A stretch of 64,000 nt of DNA from JACKIC01 sp964543795 (GTDB lineage: Bacteria > Planctomycetota > UBA1135 > UBA2386): assembly GCA_964543795.1 (NCBI GenBank), contig CAZIZN010000002.1, forward strand, positions 248,001-312,000, given 5' to 3'. Position numbers and translations under genes: made by a program. Below are positions 1-9,425 of the stretch, one piece after another. The notes beneath the pieces are model-generated. The model was not told the DNA's origin. It searched no databases and saw only the letters and a program-made list of their open reading frames with translations. The first letter of the stretch is position 1; each line of letters opens with the position of its first letter.

Positions 1-183
1 TTCTGCCCTGGCGACGTGGCTGTGATGCTCGCGCAGGTTGACGACGGGTGCGATGCCGGTGGCCTCGAGCCTGCGCGTTTCGTCGCGCGACGGCTGGCCG
101 CAGTGCAGGTCCGGCGACACGCACGCGCCGAGCACGAGACATGTGATCGAGGACAGGCGCGCCTGGCGGATCCTTCGCGGCAT
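1..183 (-). CDS. Phosphatase-like lipoprotein, N-terminal part (runs off window)
   Basis: The first 61 codons of a minus-strand gene run off the left edge. The N-terminus has basic residues, a short hydrophobic stretch and LGAC, a lipobox with the acylated Cys at residue 21, so the product is probably a lipoprotein. Residues 28-52 contain CGQPS, a helix and then VVNLRE. This is the opening pattern of the DSP/BLH branch of tyrosine-phosphatase-like proteins, in which GQPS is followed by a strand ending in NLR. The catalytic CX5R loop would lie beyond the window, so activity cannot be judged. It begins 21 bp after the stop of the preceding gene on the same strand, so it is probably the last visible member of the ferritin-like/two-component cluster. 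The lipoprotein call is moderately secure; the phosphatase call is tentative. Confidence 0.6.
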   Translation of the reverse strand, partial: MPRRIRQARLSSITCLVLGACVSPDLHCGQPSRDETRRLEATGIAPVVNLREHHSHVARAE

Positions 184-204
184 CGCGGCAGCATATAGCG
201 GTAC

Positions 205-540
205 TCAGTTCGGTCTGAGTGGCACGACGACCGGGGTCGCCTCGGGATCGATGCGCACCTCGCGCTCCATCGAGTGGCCGTAGCCACCGGTCTGCCAGCG
301 AGCCTGTGTCCGCCCGTCGAAGGCAGTGAAGCGTTCGCGCTGGGTCGTTGCACACAGCCGCGCGAAGAGGCGCGTGCCCGGCGCGTAGGTCCGCCGCGTG
401 CGTCCGCGGCAGACCCCGTCGACGAGCACGAAGTCGCGCGATCCGTCAGCCGCGACGAGGGAGACTTCGTGCGGCGCCGGCGTCTCGTCGGTGCGCACGA
501 GCAGCTTCCACCGACCTCCCCGAGATGGGCTTCGACTCAC
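205..540 (-). CDS. Small uncharacterised protein (111 aa), coupled to the DUF2202 gene
   Basis: I do not recognise this protein. A GTG start at 540-538 overlaps the TGA of the upstream DUF2202 gene as GTGA, which implies translational coupling. No signal peptide is visible. The composition is rich in Arg, Thr and Val, with alternating hydrophobic residues suggesting a small beta-sheet domain: KLLVRTDET near the start, FVLVDGVCRG in the middle, VVVPL near the end. It contains two Cys residues (about 43 and 63). There is no in-frame ATG, so the GTG start rests on the overlap and on the coding pattern of the whole frame. It lies between the DUF2202 protein and the phosphatase-like lipoprotein, so it may be co-expressed from the sigma-54 promoter at 1257-1272. 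Confidence 0.6.
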   Translation of the reverse strand: MSRSPSRGGRWKLLVRTDETPAPHEVSLVAADGSRDFVLVDGVCRGRTRRTYAPGTRLFARLCATTQRERFTAFDGRTQARWQTGGYGHSMEREVRIDPEATPVVVPLRPN

Positions 541-1217
541 GGCAGCGGCATGCCGTTCTCGTCGACGGGCCGGACCTCCTGCGGTGTCGACACGATGGCG
601 AGGATCTCCGCGGTCGTGAGGAAGAGGCCTTGATACGTGAGCCCGAGATTCGCGAGCTGCGGGTAGAAGGCACGCATGTGGTTGCGCGAACCGCGCTGCA
701 GGTTCTGCCAGATCGTGTCGAGATCGCGGTTGTCGCTGTGCAGCAGCGCGGCGTCGAGGTCGTTGATGTCGAGATCCTCGATGATCGCGCCGACGAGCAG
801 CGCGTGCAGCGGCGACACCTGACCGAAGCTGGTCGCGAGCTGGAACAGCGCCGTGAACGACGGATCGGAGAAGGCGCCGACCTGGTTCGACGACACGGGG
901 TCCGGGATCTGGTAGCGCGTCAGCGCGAAACCGACGAGGTCCATGTGTGACTGCTCGGAGGCCTCGATGTTCTGGAACACGGGCATCTGCCAGTGCTGGC
1001 CGAGCACGTGGTAGACGTCGCGGGCGAGCTTCTCCTCCTCGCGCATGTGCCGCAGCAGGAACGCCTCGTTCGCGTCGATGGCCTCGGGCGGCAGCGACTG
1101 CAGATAGACCCCCAAGGACGTCGTGCCAGGGCCGCCGGGGCCCTGCGCCGGCGCGAAGCCGGAGAGCGACAAGGTCGTGAGGAGCGTCAGGATCGTGAGT
1201 TCGGTCGGGATTCGCAT
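537..1217 (-). CDS. DUF2202 ferritin-like exported protein
   Basis: A protein of 226 aa with a signal peptide (hydrophobic residues 8-24, ending APAQ). The mature part carries the DUF2202 signature: EEEKLARDVY at residues 60-69, F81-N83, then E88-x2-H91 in SEQSHMD. A second half with IIEDLDI (about 145-151) and RNHMRAF (about 178-184) can supply the other side of a carboxylate/histidine metal site. Family members are four-helix bundle, ferritin-like proteins; the metal and reaction are unknown. The start is fixed by GGAGG seven bases before the ATG. Other frames offer a longer start, but only this one gives a signal peptide with a ribosome binding site. It lies downstream of a sigma-54-type response regulator gene and has its own -24/-12 promoter and enhancer-like dyad. 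Confidence 0.88.
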   Translation of the reverse strand: MRIPTELTILTLLTTLSLSGFAPAQGPGGPGTTSLGVYLQSLPPEAIDANEAFLLRHMREEEKLARDVYHVLGQHWQMPVFQNIEASEQSHMDLVGFALTRYQIPDPVSSNQVGAFSDPSFTALFQLATSFGQVSPLHALLVGAIIEDLDINDLDAALLHSDNRDLDTIWQNLQRGSRNHMRAFYPQLANLGLTYQGLFLTTAEILAIVSTPQEVRPVDENGMPLP

Positions 1218-1256
1218 CGTTGCCTCCTGGCCCCGTCGTGAGGCCGGAAGACCAAG

Positions 1257-1272
1257 GGCAAGGGTCGTGCCG
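1257..1272 (-). promoter_or_regulatory. Predicted sigma-54 (-24/-12) promoter of the DUF2202 gene
   Basis: Read on the minus strand the sequence is CGGCACG-ACCC-TTGCC. It has the invariant GG (1271-1270) and GC (1259-1258) separated by exactly 10 bases and differs from TGGCACG-N4-TTGCW only at the first and last base. Initiation about 12 bases past the GC falls near 1246, leaving a 5' leader of about 29 nt that contains the GGAGG ribosome binding site. The gene immediately upstream encodes a sigma-54 activator. Confidence 0.72.
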
Positions 1273-1311
1273 CCTCCTGCTCCTGCCCCGCGCTGCCGCC
1301 GCAAGCGGTTT

Positions 1312-1350
1312 CCTGCGCAAACCCGCACAACGGTGCGCAGGTTCTGCGCA
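1312..1350. promoter_or_regulatory. Enhancer-like TGCGCA dyads upstream of the DUF2202 promoter
   Basis: TGCGCA-GGTTC-TGCGCA at 1334-1350 is a 17-bp dyad with the 6-5-6 geometry of NtrC-family enhancer sites. It is centred about 96 bp upstream of the predicted start of transcription. A third TGCGCA lies at 1314-1319, two helical turns nearer the promoter; with its flank CC it forms an 8-bp inverted repeat (1312-1319 with 1334-1341). The same arrangement recurs before the ferritin-like gene at 4645-4691. Confidence 0.62.
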
Positions 1351-1361
1351 CCCATGCCGCC

Positions 1362-2677
<1,316 letters not shown>

Positions 2678-2681
<4 letters not shown>

Positions 2682-3928
2682 GCGGGCACCTCGAGCACCA
2701 TGCGCGCACCGTGCGGCACCACTGGTTCGTGGCGCAAGTCGAAACCGTGATCGAGCGCGATGCGGCGCGCGATGGCGAGTCCCAGACCGGTGCCGCCCGG
2801 GCGACCGCTGACGTAGGGCAGGAACAGCGTCTCGCGCAGCGCCTCCGGCACGCCGGGGCCGTCGTCGGCGACGACGATGCGCGTGTGGTCCGGTGTGCGC
2901 TCCACCACGAGCTCGACCGTCGTACCCTCGCCGACCGCCTGGGCCGCGTTGAGCAGCAGGTTCATGAGCAGGCGGCGGAGTTGGTCGCGGTCGGCCTCGA
3001 TAGCCACGTCCTCGGCCCGCACGACGAGGTTCGCGCCCACGGCCTCGAAGTCGCTGCGCAGCAACGTGGCGAGTTCGCGGCAGAGCGCCGGCAGCGGCAC
3101 CGTCACACGCCGCAGCCGCGCCGGTCGGCTAAGCAGCAGGAACTCGTCGAGTCGCGCAACCGTGCGGTCGGTCTCCTCGACGATCGCGCGCGCCGCCCTG
3201 GTCAGGTCGGCCGCGGCCAGCCGCCCGTCGACGATGCGCTCGGCGAAACCGCGCACGACGCCGAGCGGGTTCTTGGTCTCGTGCACGAGGCCCGCGCCGA
3301 GCCTGCGCAGCGTCTCGAGGCCTTCGAGGTGACGCCGGTTGGACGCGAGTTCGGCCTGCAGGGCGGCGCGCCGGGTGCGCAGCACGATGCCGGCCGCGAG
3401 CAGCGTGATCACCAGCGCCAGCGCCGCGCTGGTCGTGATCGCGCGCCGACGGTCCGCAGCGAGGTCTGCGGCCAGGACTTCGGGCCGCAGCGCGACCTGC
3501 AACGTGAGTGCCTCCGTGGGCGTCGGGAGCAGGAAACCGGCGTCGGCGGGGCGGCGGGGACCGCGCCCGAGGGGACGCAGCGGTACGAACGCATGCTCGA
3601 ACCAGCAGTCCGGTTCGGCCCGCTCGGGCAGGTGGCCGGCCGAACCGTGCAGGTTCCCGGCCTCGTCCTCGATCGCGATCCAACGCAGGTCGAAGCGCGT
3701 GAGGCACTCGGCGAGCGCCGATGCGAGCGACCTGGGGTCGAACTGCCCGCCGCGGAACTCGCGCGCCACGACGCCCTCGACCGCCTTCCACAGCGCCTCC
3801 CCGTGTTCGCGGTAGGCAGCGCGATGACGTTCGGACCGCTGTCGCAGGTCGAGGTGCTGCCACCCGAAGGCCGCCGCGATCGCGGCCAGGGTGATCAGCG
3901 TCGGCAGGAGCCCAAGCCGGCGGCGCAT
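2678..3928 (-). CDS. Membrane sensor histidine kinase (NtrB/ZraS-like)
   Basis: A protein of 416 aa. Transmembrane segments at about 8-22 and 165-183 enclose a periplasmic sensor region of about 140 residues that I cannot assign to a family. No PAS or HAMP is evident. The dimerisation region carries the phosphorylated His216 in LVHETKNPLG, a motif typical of NtrB/ZraS-type kinases that pair with sigma-54 activators. The N-box is LLMNLLLNAAQA (321-332), with DDGPGV at 355-360 and GGTGLGLA at 378-385. The ATG at 3928 lies inside the 3' end of the ferritin-like gene (34-bp overlap), and the 3' end overlaps the response regulator by 4 bp. The three genes are therefore probably one transcript. The signal is unknown; linkage to two ferritin-like proteins suggests metal or oxidative stress. 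Confidence 0.93.
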
Positions 3929-4554
3929 CGCGCACCGAAGTCTACGGCGTCCTGGCCAACCGGTCCCCTGTCGTTGTTCTGAGGACCACGTGGGCCCTTC
4001 GGCCCTCTGCCGCGACCAGGACCCCGTTGCCCGGCGTCGCGCGAGGTCATCCCCAGGTGGCGTCGGTTGGCGCGCTGGATGCGCTCGAGCACGGGTCGCG
4101 GGCCGTCGTCGACGCGCGCAAGCAGGGTGTCGTAGGTGGCGATCATCGTCCGCTCGAGCGCGGCGGCAGCCTCCTCGGTCGCGCTCAGGGTCTCGGGCAG
4201 CTTCACCTCGCGCCCAGCCGTGGTCGCGGGAACGGCGCCGGCAGCGGCGACGACCGCGGTCATTGCGTCGATGTGGTGTTGCTCGGCGCGCGCGAGGTTG
4301 GCGAACCGCCGGTCCTCGAACCGCGCGTTCGCCGCACGATAGAAGTCGCGGGCGAAGTACTCCGCCGCCAGCGCGCGCTGCAGGAGGGTGGTGGTGTCTT
4401 CGGACTGCGCCGGGGGCTTCTGCGGCGCGGGCGGCTGCCCGATGCAGACGCCGCACGGTCCTCCGCCACACCAACCGGGATTGCCCTGCGCCGTAGCCAG
4501 ATCGCTGTCAAGAAGGGCCGCCAGGATCGCCACCGTCCACGTTGTCGTCTTCAT
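3895..4554 (-). CDS. Exported ferritin-like protein with Cys motif (DUF2202-related)
   Basis: A protein of 219 aa. The start is chosen because the ATG follows GGAGGTG by seven bases and opens a signal peptide (residues 1-23). The mature N-terminus has CGGGPCGVC (29-37), a possible metal or disulfide site. Residues 55-105 match the first half of the DUF2202 protein at 537-1217: ARDFY, F84-N86, E91-x2-H94 in AEQHHID. A second helical pair follows (E134, H166). The Gly/Pro/Arg-rich tail (about 175-200) looks disordered. The two proteins therefore look like distant paralogues that share the four-helix carboxylate/histidine scaffold. It is the first gene of the kinase/regulator operon and has a sigma-54-like promoter and TGCGCA dyads upstream. 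Function is unproven; metal binding is inference. Confidence 0.82.
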   Translation of the reverse strand: MKTTTWTVAILAALLDSDLATAQGNPGWCGGGPCGVCIGQPPAPQKPPAQSEDTTTLLQRALAAEYFARDFYRAANARFEDRRFANLARAEQHHIDAMTAVVAAAGAVPATTAGREVKLPETLSATEEAAAALERTMIATYDTLLARVDDGPRPVLERIQRANRRHLGMTSRDAGQRGPGRGRGPKGPRGPQNNDRGPVGQDAVDFGARCAAGLGSCRR

Positions 4555-4588
4555 TGCCTTCACCTCCAAGGGGAGAACGACGGACATG

Positions 4589-4604
4589 AACAACTCGAGT
4601 GCCA
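4589..4604 (-). promoter_or_regulatory. Possible sigma-54 promoter of the ferritin-like/two-component operon
   Basis: On the minus strand the sequence is TGGCACT-CGAG-TTGTT. The -24 half is a perfect TGGCAC with GG at 4603-4602. The -12 half at correct spacing is TTGT instead of TTGC, which is a real weakness. Initiation would fall near 4578, 24 nt before the ATG, with the GGAGGTG ribosome binding site in the leader. Support comes mainly from TGCGCA dyads placed about 105 bp upstream, as at the other promoter. Confidence 0.45.
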
Positions 4605-4644
4605 GTCGGAGGACCGGACAGCCGACGGGCGACGGCTCTCCCGG

Positions 4645-4691
4645 TGCGCAAACCCCGCGCGGGCTGGGGCTCGCTGCGCAGGAAGTGCACA
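4645..4691. promoter_or_regulatory. Enhancer-like TGCGCA dyads upstream of the ferritin-like operon
   Basis: TGCGCA-GGAAG-TGCACA at 4675-4691 differs by one base from the 6-5-6 dyad seen at 1334-1350. A further TGCGCA at 4645-4650 lies 30 bp (three helical turns) nearer the promoter. The remaining sequence up to 4922 holds no gene that I can support. Confidence 0.55.
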
Positions 4692-4922
4692 CCGCGCGCA
4701 TCGACACCACCATTCCTGCCTTCGGTGGAGCAAGCTGGGTTTCCCGACCGCGCAGCGCCGTGCTTGGGACACCCAGGCCGTCTTTCTGTCCCCCTGCCGG
4801 AATCGATCGGCCTCGGAGCCGGGGGCAGGGCGCCAGAGATTCGAATCGTCTACCCCCAGCTCGCGGCACCTCCCGCCACACCGTGCTTCCGCGAAGGCCG
4901 ACGATGAAGCCATGATCCCCTC

Positions 4923-5115
4923 ATGGTCGTCTCCGTGGAGCAGACCGTGGCGACCCTGCGGGCGCGGGTGAGCACTGAGCGCGCGGCGCGGGAACTACGC
5001 GCCAAGGTCGTACGGGACCGCCTGATGCAAAGCCTCCGCATCGAGCTGAAGCCCGGAACGCAGGCGTGGCTCATCGGCTCCCTCGCCTGGGGCGGCTTCG
5101 GCACGGACGGACACG
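4923..5115 (+). pseudogene. Nucleotidyltransferase-domain remnant
   Basis: An open frame starting at ATG 4923 encodes a charged helix followed by TQAWLIGSLAWGGFGTD. This resembles the G-S-x(n)-G strand-turn of MNT-type minimal nucleotidyltransferases just before their catalytic DxD. Immediately after FGTDG the frame turns into Arg/Gly-rich sequence without the DxD or any helix-strand pattern, so the catalytic part is missing. I read it as a 3'-truncated remnant. It could instead be chance similarity in a short frame; no ribosome binding site is evident. The stretch from 5116 to 5308 contains nothing I can support. Confidence 0.4.
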
Positions 5116-5308
5116 CTACCGCGGAGGGGAACGCGCGGCGCGGCCGCGGTCGGTGTCGGGCGCGGGCAGGCCCGGTGACGCGCGTTCGCGGCCGCTCGTG
5201 CGCCGCCGGCAGAAGGGCGCGCGGCGATCGTCCGAGGCCGCTGGTCGGCAGTGTCGTTCGCGTGCGCAGCCTGTCGCGCGGCGCGATCGTCTGCGACACT
5301 GCCCGTCC

Positions 5309-5707
5309 ATGTCGAATAGCCAACACCTCGTGCGCGAGATCTACGCGGCCTTCGCGAAAGGCGACGTGCCGCGCTTCCTCGGCTTCCTGCATCCCGACGT
5401 GCGCTGGTGCGAGGCGGAGGGCAACCCGCTCGCGGACGGCAATCCCTACGTCGGCGTCGACGCGGTGGTGGCCGGCGTGTTCGCGCGGCTCGCGCAGGAC
5501 TTCGACGGGTTCCGCGTGGTGGTCGGCGAGATCGTCGGCGGCGAGTCGGTCGTGACGATGCTGGGGCGGTACCTGGCGACGAGCCGGGCGACAGGGCGGC
5601 CGCTCGACGTCGAGGTGGCGCACACGTGGTGGATCGAGGACGGCAAGGTCGTGCGGTTCCAGCAGATGGTGGACACGCACGGGCTGCGCGCGGCGATGGG
5701 GCGGTAG
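5309..5707 (+). CDS. NTF2-like / SnoaL-type protein
   Basis: A protein of 132 aa that fills the SnoaL/ketosteroid-isomerase-like fold. It has an N-terminal helix (LVREIYAAFAKGD), LHPDVRW, a PYVGVDAV helix start, VVVGEIVGG, a strand with VTMLGRYL, and AHTWWIEDGKV, which is the typical last sheet segment before FQQMVDTH. No signal peptide is present, so it is cytoplasmic. Members are often small isomerases, cyclases or dimeric ligand-binding domains; the substrate cannot be predicted. The ATG follows a GACACT box by eight bases and has no Shine-Dalgarno sequence, like several genes here. It is a single-gene unit facing the HNH/tex operon. Confidence 0.85.
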   Translation: MSNSQHLVREIYAAFAKGDVPRFLGFLHPDVRWCEAEGNPLADGNPYVGVDAVVAGVFARLAQDFDGFRVVVGEIVGGESVVTMLGRYLATSRATGRPLDVEVAHTWWIEDGKVVRFQQMVDTHGLRAAMGR

Positions 5708-5892
5708 GGACGGGCAGTGATGATCGGGGAGGCACGGCAGTCGCGATAGCCGGCCTCGTGTCCTGGAACCGACGTGTGGATCGTCGCCCGCGTCGGCTGC
5801 GTCGATCCGAACCACGCTGTGAGCGGCACGTCTCCGTCGCAGGAGGGCCGCACCGGAGAAACGAACCGTCATCGCGGATCCGCGCGCGGCCG

Positions 5893-6846
5893 CTAGGCGG
5901 TGTTCTTGCGGCGATGCCAAGCCAGATAGGCGTCGTTCGGCTGCAGCTCCGGGTTCGTTGGCACCTGCATCGGGCGGTGCGCGAACTCCTCGTAGACCGT
6001 GCCGCGCAGGTTGCGATGCAACTGAACCGTGCGCTCGTCGATCGTCACGAGGCCCTCGTCGAACAGCGTGTGCAGGTCCGCTCGCAGCAAGAGCCCGTTC
6101 GTCACCTGGTTCGAATGCCGGCCGAGGAACGGCACGATGTGCGCCGCCTCGAGCGCGGTCGGCGCGTCGGCCCGCGAGATGCAGCATCGGCCGCCGTAGG
6201 CCTGCAACAGCACGCCACGGAACCTGGGCTGCCCGAATCGCACGACCCTCCGGGCTTCGCGATAGACGCGCAGGTCGTCGAAGGCGCTGCGCTCCTCCTG
6301 CCGGGTCTCGTATTCGAGCAGTGCCTGCAGTGACTCCGATTCGTGGCCCGTCGTGACGAGGTGGTGATGCACTGCCGCGAGGCGGCTCGAGCCCGCCTCA
6401 CGATCGTCGTCCAGCACCGCGTAGACCAGTCGACGCACGAGGTCGCGCCCTGCGTCGGTCGCGATGGCTTCGGCGAGCAGCGGGTCGAGCCGCAACTCGT
6501 CCGCGTACTTCTTCGCCCTACGTTCGTCGAGTCGTGAGACTCGCCGACTGTCGAACGGCACCTCCCGCTCGTCCCGGTACGGGCGCCACATGCCGTGTTC
6601 CTTGACGTGCAGCATGGGGCGGAACCACCGGTCTTCGCACTCTGCGTGCACGTCGACCATGATCCGCTTCCAGGCGACGGCGTAGTCCTCGGCCCGCAAG
6701 ACTCCGTCGTGCACCCTGCCTTGCTCGGCGAGGTCGGTGACGCACAGCAGTGCGGTGGGCATGTAGGTCTTCCGGCGACCGTCGCGCGCGCGGGCCATGC
6801 GCTGGACCAGGGCATGGATCGCACGGGAGAGTCGGTCGGAGACCAT
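5893..6846 (-). CDS. HNH endonuclease-domain protein
   Basis: A protein of 317 aa. The C-terminal third is an HNH_2-type nuclease domain: YGGRCCISRADAP, then LEAAHIVPF carrying the first His, SNQVTNGLLL with the central Asn, and DLHTLFDEGLV with the last His. The N-terminal two thirds (about 1-200) is an uncharacterised helical region of the kind found in predicted restriction-type HNH proteins. No methyltransferase or specificity subunit is nearby. The ATG at 6846 follows GAGGGGG and lies seven bases after the stop of tex, so it may be co-transcribed with tex. DNA cleavage is inferred from the motif; a solitary defence nuclease or a DNA-repair role is possible. Confidence 0.82.
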   Translation of the reverse strand: MVSDRLSRAIHALVQRMARARDGRRKTYMPTALLCVTDLAEQGRVHDGVLRAEDYAVAWKRIMVDVHAECEDRWFRPMLHVKEHGMWRPYRDEREVPFDSRRVSRLDERRAKKYADELRLDPLLAEAIATDAGRDLVRRLVYAVLDDDREAGSSRLAAVHHHLVTTGHESESLQALLEYETRQEERSAFDDLRVYREARRVVRFGQPRFRGVLLQAYGGRCCISRADAPTALEAAHIVPFLGRHSNQVTNGLLLRADLHTLFDEGLVTIDERTVQLHRNLRGTVYEEFAHRPMQVPTNPELQPNDAYLAWHRRKNTA

Positions 6847-6853
6847 CGCCCCC

Positions 6854-9226
6854 TCAGTTCTTCCGCAGCCCCAGCTTCGCCAGCTGCGCCGCGAACGGAT
6901 TGGCCGCCGCTTCACCCTGCTTGGGCCCGTAGTCCCGCGGTGCCGGCGCCGCCGGCCGCCCGCCGCCGCGCTGGCCCGCGCCGCGTTCCGGCGCACCGCC
7001 GCCGCGCCGCGCGCCGCCGCCCTCGACCCGTTCGCCCATCTTCATCGTGAGCGCGATGCGCTGCCGTGCCACGTCCACCGACACCACCTTCACCTTGACG
7101 ATCTGCCCGGCCTTGACGACCTCGCGCGGGTCTTCGACGAACCGGTCGCTGAGCTGGCTGATGTGCACGAGCCCGTCCTGGTGCACCCCGACGTCGACGA
7201 ACGCGCCGAACGCGGTCACGTTCGAAACCACGCCCTCGAGCACCATGCCCTCCTGCAGGTCCGCGAGCGTCTGCACGCCCTCGAGGAACGTCGCCGTCTT
7301 GAACTCGGGCCGCGGGTCGCGGCCGGGCTTCTCGAGTTCGGCGAGGATGTCCGTCACCGTCGGCACACCGAACGCGTCGTCGACGAAGTCCTGCGCCTTC
7401 AGCGTGCGCAGCACGTCGCGATTGCCGAGCAGTCCGCGGACGTCGACGCCGGTCTTCGCGAGGATGCGCTCGACGACCGGGTACGCCTCGGGGTGCACGG
7501 CGCTGCGGTCGAGCGGGTTGTCGCCGTCCGGGATGCGCAGGAAGCCCGCGCACTGCTCGAACGCCTTGGGCCCGAGCCGGCTCACCTTCAGCAGCTCCTT
7601 GCGCGTCGCGAACGGCCCGTTCTGGTCGCGGTGCGCGACGATGTTCTTCGCCAGCGTCGAGTTCAGCCCCGCCACGCGGCAGAGCAGCGCTTCGCTCGCC
7701 GTGTTGAGGTCGACGCCGACGTGGTTCACGCAGTCCTCTACCACCGCGTCGAGCGAACGCGCGAGCCGCGTCTGGTTGACGTCGTGCTGGTACTGCCCGA
7801 CGCCGATCGCCTTCGGATCGATCTTCACGAGCTCCGCGAGGGGGTCCTGCAGGCGCCGCGCGATCGACACCGCGCCGCGCAGCGACACGTCCATGTCGGG
7901 GAACTCCTTCGCCGCGAGTTCGCTCGCCGAGTAGACCGAAGCGCCCGCTTCGCTGACGACGAGCTTCTGCAGCGCGAGTTCCGGGTGGCGCGCGATCAGT
8001 TCGCCGGCGAGCTTGTCGGTCTCGCGCGACGCCGTGCCGTTGCCGATCGACACGAGGCTGACCTGGTGCTGCTTGCAGAGCAGCGCCAGGGTGCGCAGCG
8101 AGCCTTCCCAGTCGTCGCGCGGCGCATGCGGGAAGATCGCGCCGGTCGCGAGCACCTTGCCGGTGCGGTCGACGACCGCGACCTTGACGCCGGTGCGCAG
8201 GCCCGGGTCGAGGCCCAGGATCGCCTTCGGACCCGCGGGGGCCGCGAGCAGCAGATCGCGCAGGTTGGCGGCGAACACCGCGATCGCCTCGGCTTCGGCG
8301 CGTTCGCGCAGCGTCGCGAACTGCTCGCTCTCGAGATGCAGCGCGAGCTTGGCCTTCCACGCCAGCCGCGCCGTGTCGGCGAGCCACTTGTCGGCGGGCC
8401 GGCCCTTGTCGGCGATGCCGAAGCGCTCCATCACGAAGAGCTGGCCGCGCCCGTTCGGATCGTCGCCGAGCGGTGCGGGCACTTCGCTGTCGGGCACCGC
8501 CATGGCCAGGCACGCGTCGAGGAAGCCCTCCTTCCTGGCGCGGAAGATCGCGAGTGCCCTGTGGCTCGGCATGCGCGCCAGCGGCTCGTCGTGGCGGAAG
8601 TAGTCGCGGTAGCGCTGCGCCTCGGGGTCCTCCTCCTTGCCCTTGCCGACCTGCGTCGACACGAGAGCCTCCTTCTCGACCCAGGTGCGCAACCGCGCGA
8701 GCAGTTCGGCGTCCTCGGCGAAGTCCTCCATCAGGATGAAGCGCGCCCCCTCGAGCGCCTGGGCGACGTCGGCGACGCCCTTCTCGGCGGACACGAACGC
8801 GGCGGCGAACGCCTCGGGGCGCTGCGTCGGGTCGGCTAGCAGGCCCTTCGCGAGCGGTTCGAGCCCGGCCTCGCGCGCGATCATCGCCTTGGTGCGCCGC
8901 TTCTGCCGGTAGGGCAGGTAGAGGTCCTCGAGCGCCTGCTTGGTGTCCGCGCCGGCGATCGCCTTGTGCAGTTCGGGCGTCATCTTGCCCTGTTCTTCGA
9001 TGCTCGCGACGATCGCCGCGCGCCGTTCCTCGAGTTCGCGCAGGTAGACGAGCCGCTCCTCGAGCGTGCGCAGCTGCGTGTCGTCGAGACCGCCGGTGGC
9101 CTCCTTGCGGTAGCGGGCGATGAACGGCACGGTCGAGCCTTCGTCGAGCAGCTTGACCGCGGCGGCGACCTGCTCGGGCCGCGCCGACAACTCCTGGGCG
9201 ATACGAACTTCGATGCTGGCGATCAC
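6854..9226 (-). CDS. tex: Tex, S1-domain transcription accessory protein
   Basis: A protein of 790 aa matching full-length Tex in domain order. The helical Tex N-domain (about 1-200) includes STVPFIARYRKE. The YqgF/RNase H-like domain (about 325-450) begins AILGLDPGLRTG. Tandem helix-hairpin-helix elements (about 490-560) include LNTASEALL and GLNSTLAKNIV. The C-terminal S1 RNA-binding domain (about 640-710) has GVVSNVTAFGAFVDVG. A Gly/Arg/Ala-rich tail of about 60 residues follows S1. Tex proteins bind nucleic acid and affect transcription or RNA metabolism in the cytoplasm. A GTG start at 9226 with AAGAGGGG before it begins the conserved MIASIEVRI segment. It is followed after seven bases by the HNH gene. 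Confidence 0.97.
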   Translation of the reverse strand: MIASIEVRIAQELSARPEQVAAAVKLLDEGSTVPFIARYRKEATGGLDDTQLRTLEERLVYLRELEERRAAIVASIEEQGKMTPELHKAIAGADTKQALEDLYLPYRQKRRTKAMIAREAGLEPLAKGLLADPTQRPEAFAAAFVSAEKGVADVAQALEGARFILMEDFAEDAELLARLRTWVEKEALVSTQVGKGKEEDPEAQRYRDYFRHDEPLARMPSHRALAIFRARKEGFLDACLAMAVPDSEVPAPLGDDPNGRGQLFVMERFGIADKGRPADKWLADTARLAWKAKLALHLESEQFATLRERAEAEAIAVFAANLRDLLLAAPAGPKAILGLDPGLRTGVKVAVVDRTGKVLATGAIFPHAPRDDWEGSLRTLALLCKQHQVSLVSIGNGTASRETDKLAGELIARHPELALQKLVVSEAGASVYSASELAAKEFPDMDVSLRGAVSIARRLQDPLAELVKIDPKAIGVGQYQHDVNQTRLARSLDAVVEDCVNHVGVDLNTASEALLCRVAGLNSTLAKNIVAHRDQNGPFATRKELLKVSRLGPKAFEQCAGFLRIPDGDNPLDRSAVHPEAYPVVERILAKTGVDVRGLLGNRDVLRTLKAQDFVDDAFGVPTVTDILAELEKPGRDPRPEFKTATFLEGVQTLADLQEGMVLEGVVSNVTAFGAFVDVGVHQDGLVHISQLSDRFVEDPREVVKAGQIVKVKVVSVDVARQRIALTMKMGERVEGGGARRGGGAPERGAGQRGGGRPAAPAPRDYGPKQGEAAANPFAAQLAKLGLRKN

Positions 9227-9425
9227 GGAACCCCTCTTGGCGTGTTCTGGCGATGAGTGCGCCGGCTGACCCCGGCGCGGTCCGACACGGTAGCGAGCCG
9301 GGCCGGCGCGGGAAGAGCGACGTGCCTTGGCCGGCGGCGAGGTCGCCGGGGCTGCGCATGCGGGATCCGGCGCGACTCACCGGCGGGGCCGTTACCTCGC
9401 CGCCGCCAGCGCCTACGATGCGGTC

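Noticed and set aside
4834..4851. GATTCGAATC on both strands, like a tRNA T-loop
   Set aside because: The base before TTCGAAT is A instead of G and cannot pair, the flanks do not form a 5-bp T-stem, and no acceptor, D or anticodon arm is present.
5893..6846. HNH gene as part of a restriction-modification system or homing element
   Set aside because: No methyltransferase, specificity subunit, intron or intein boundary is visible nearby.
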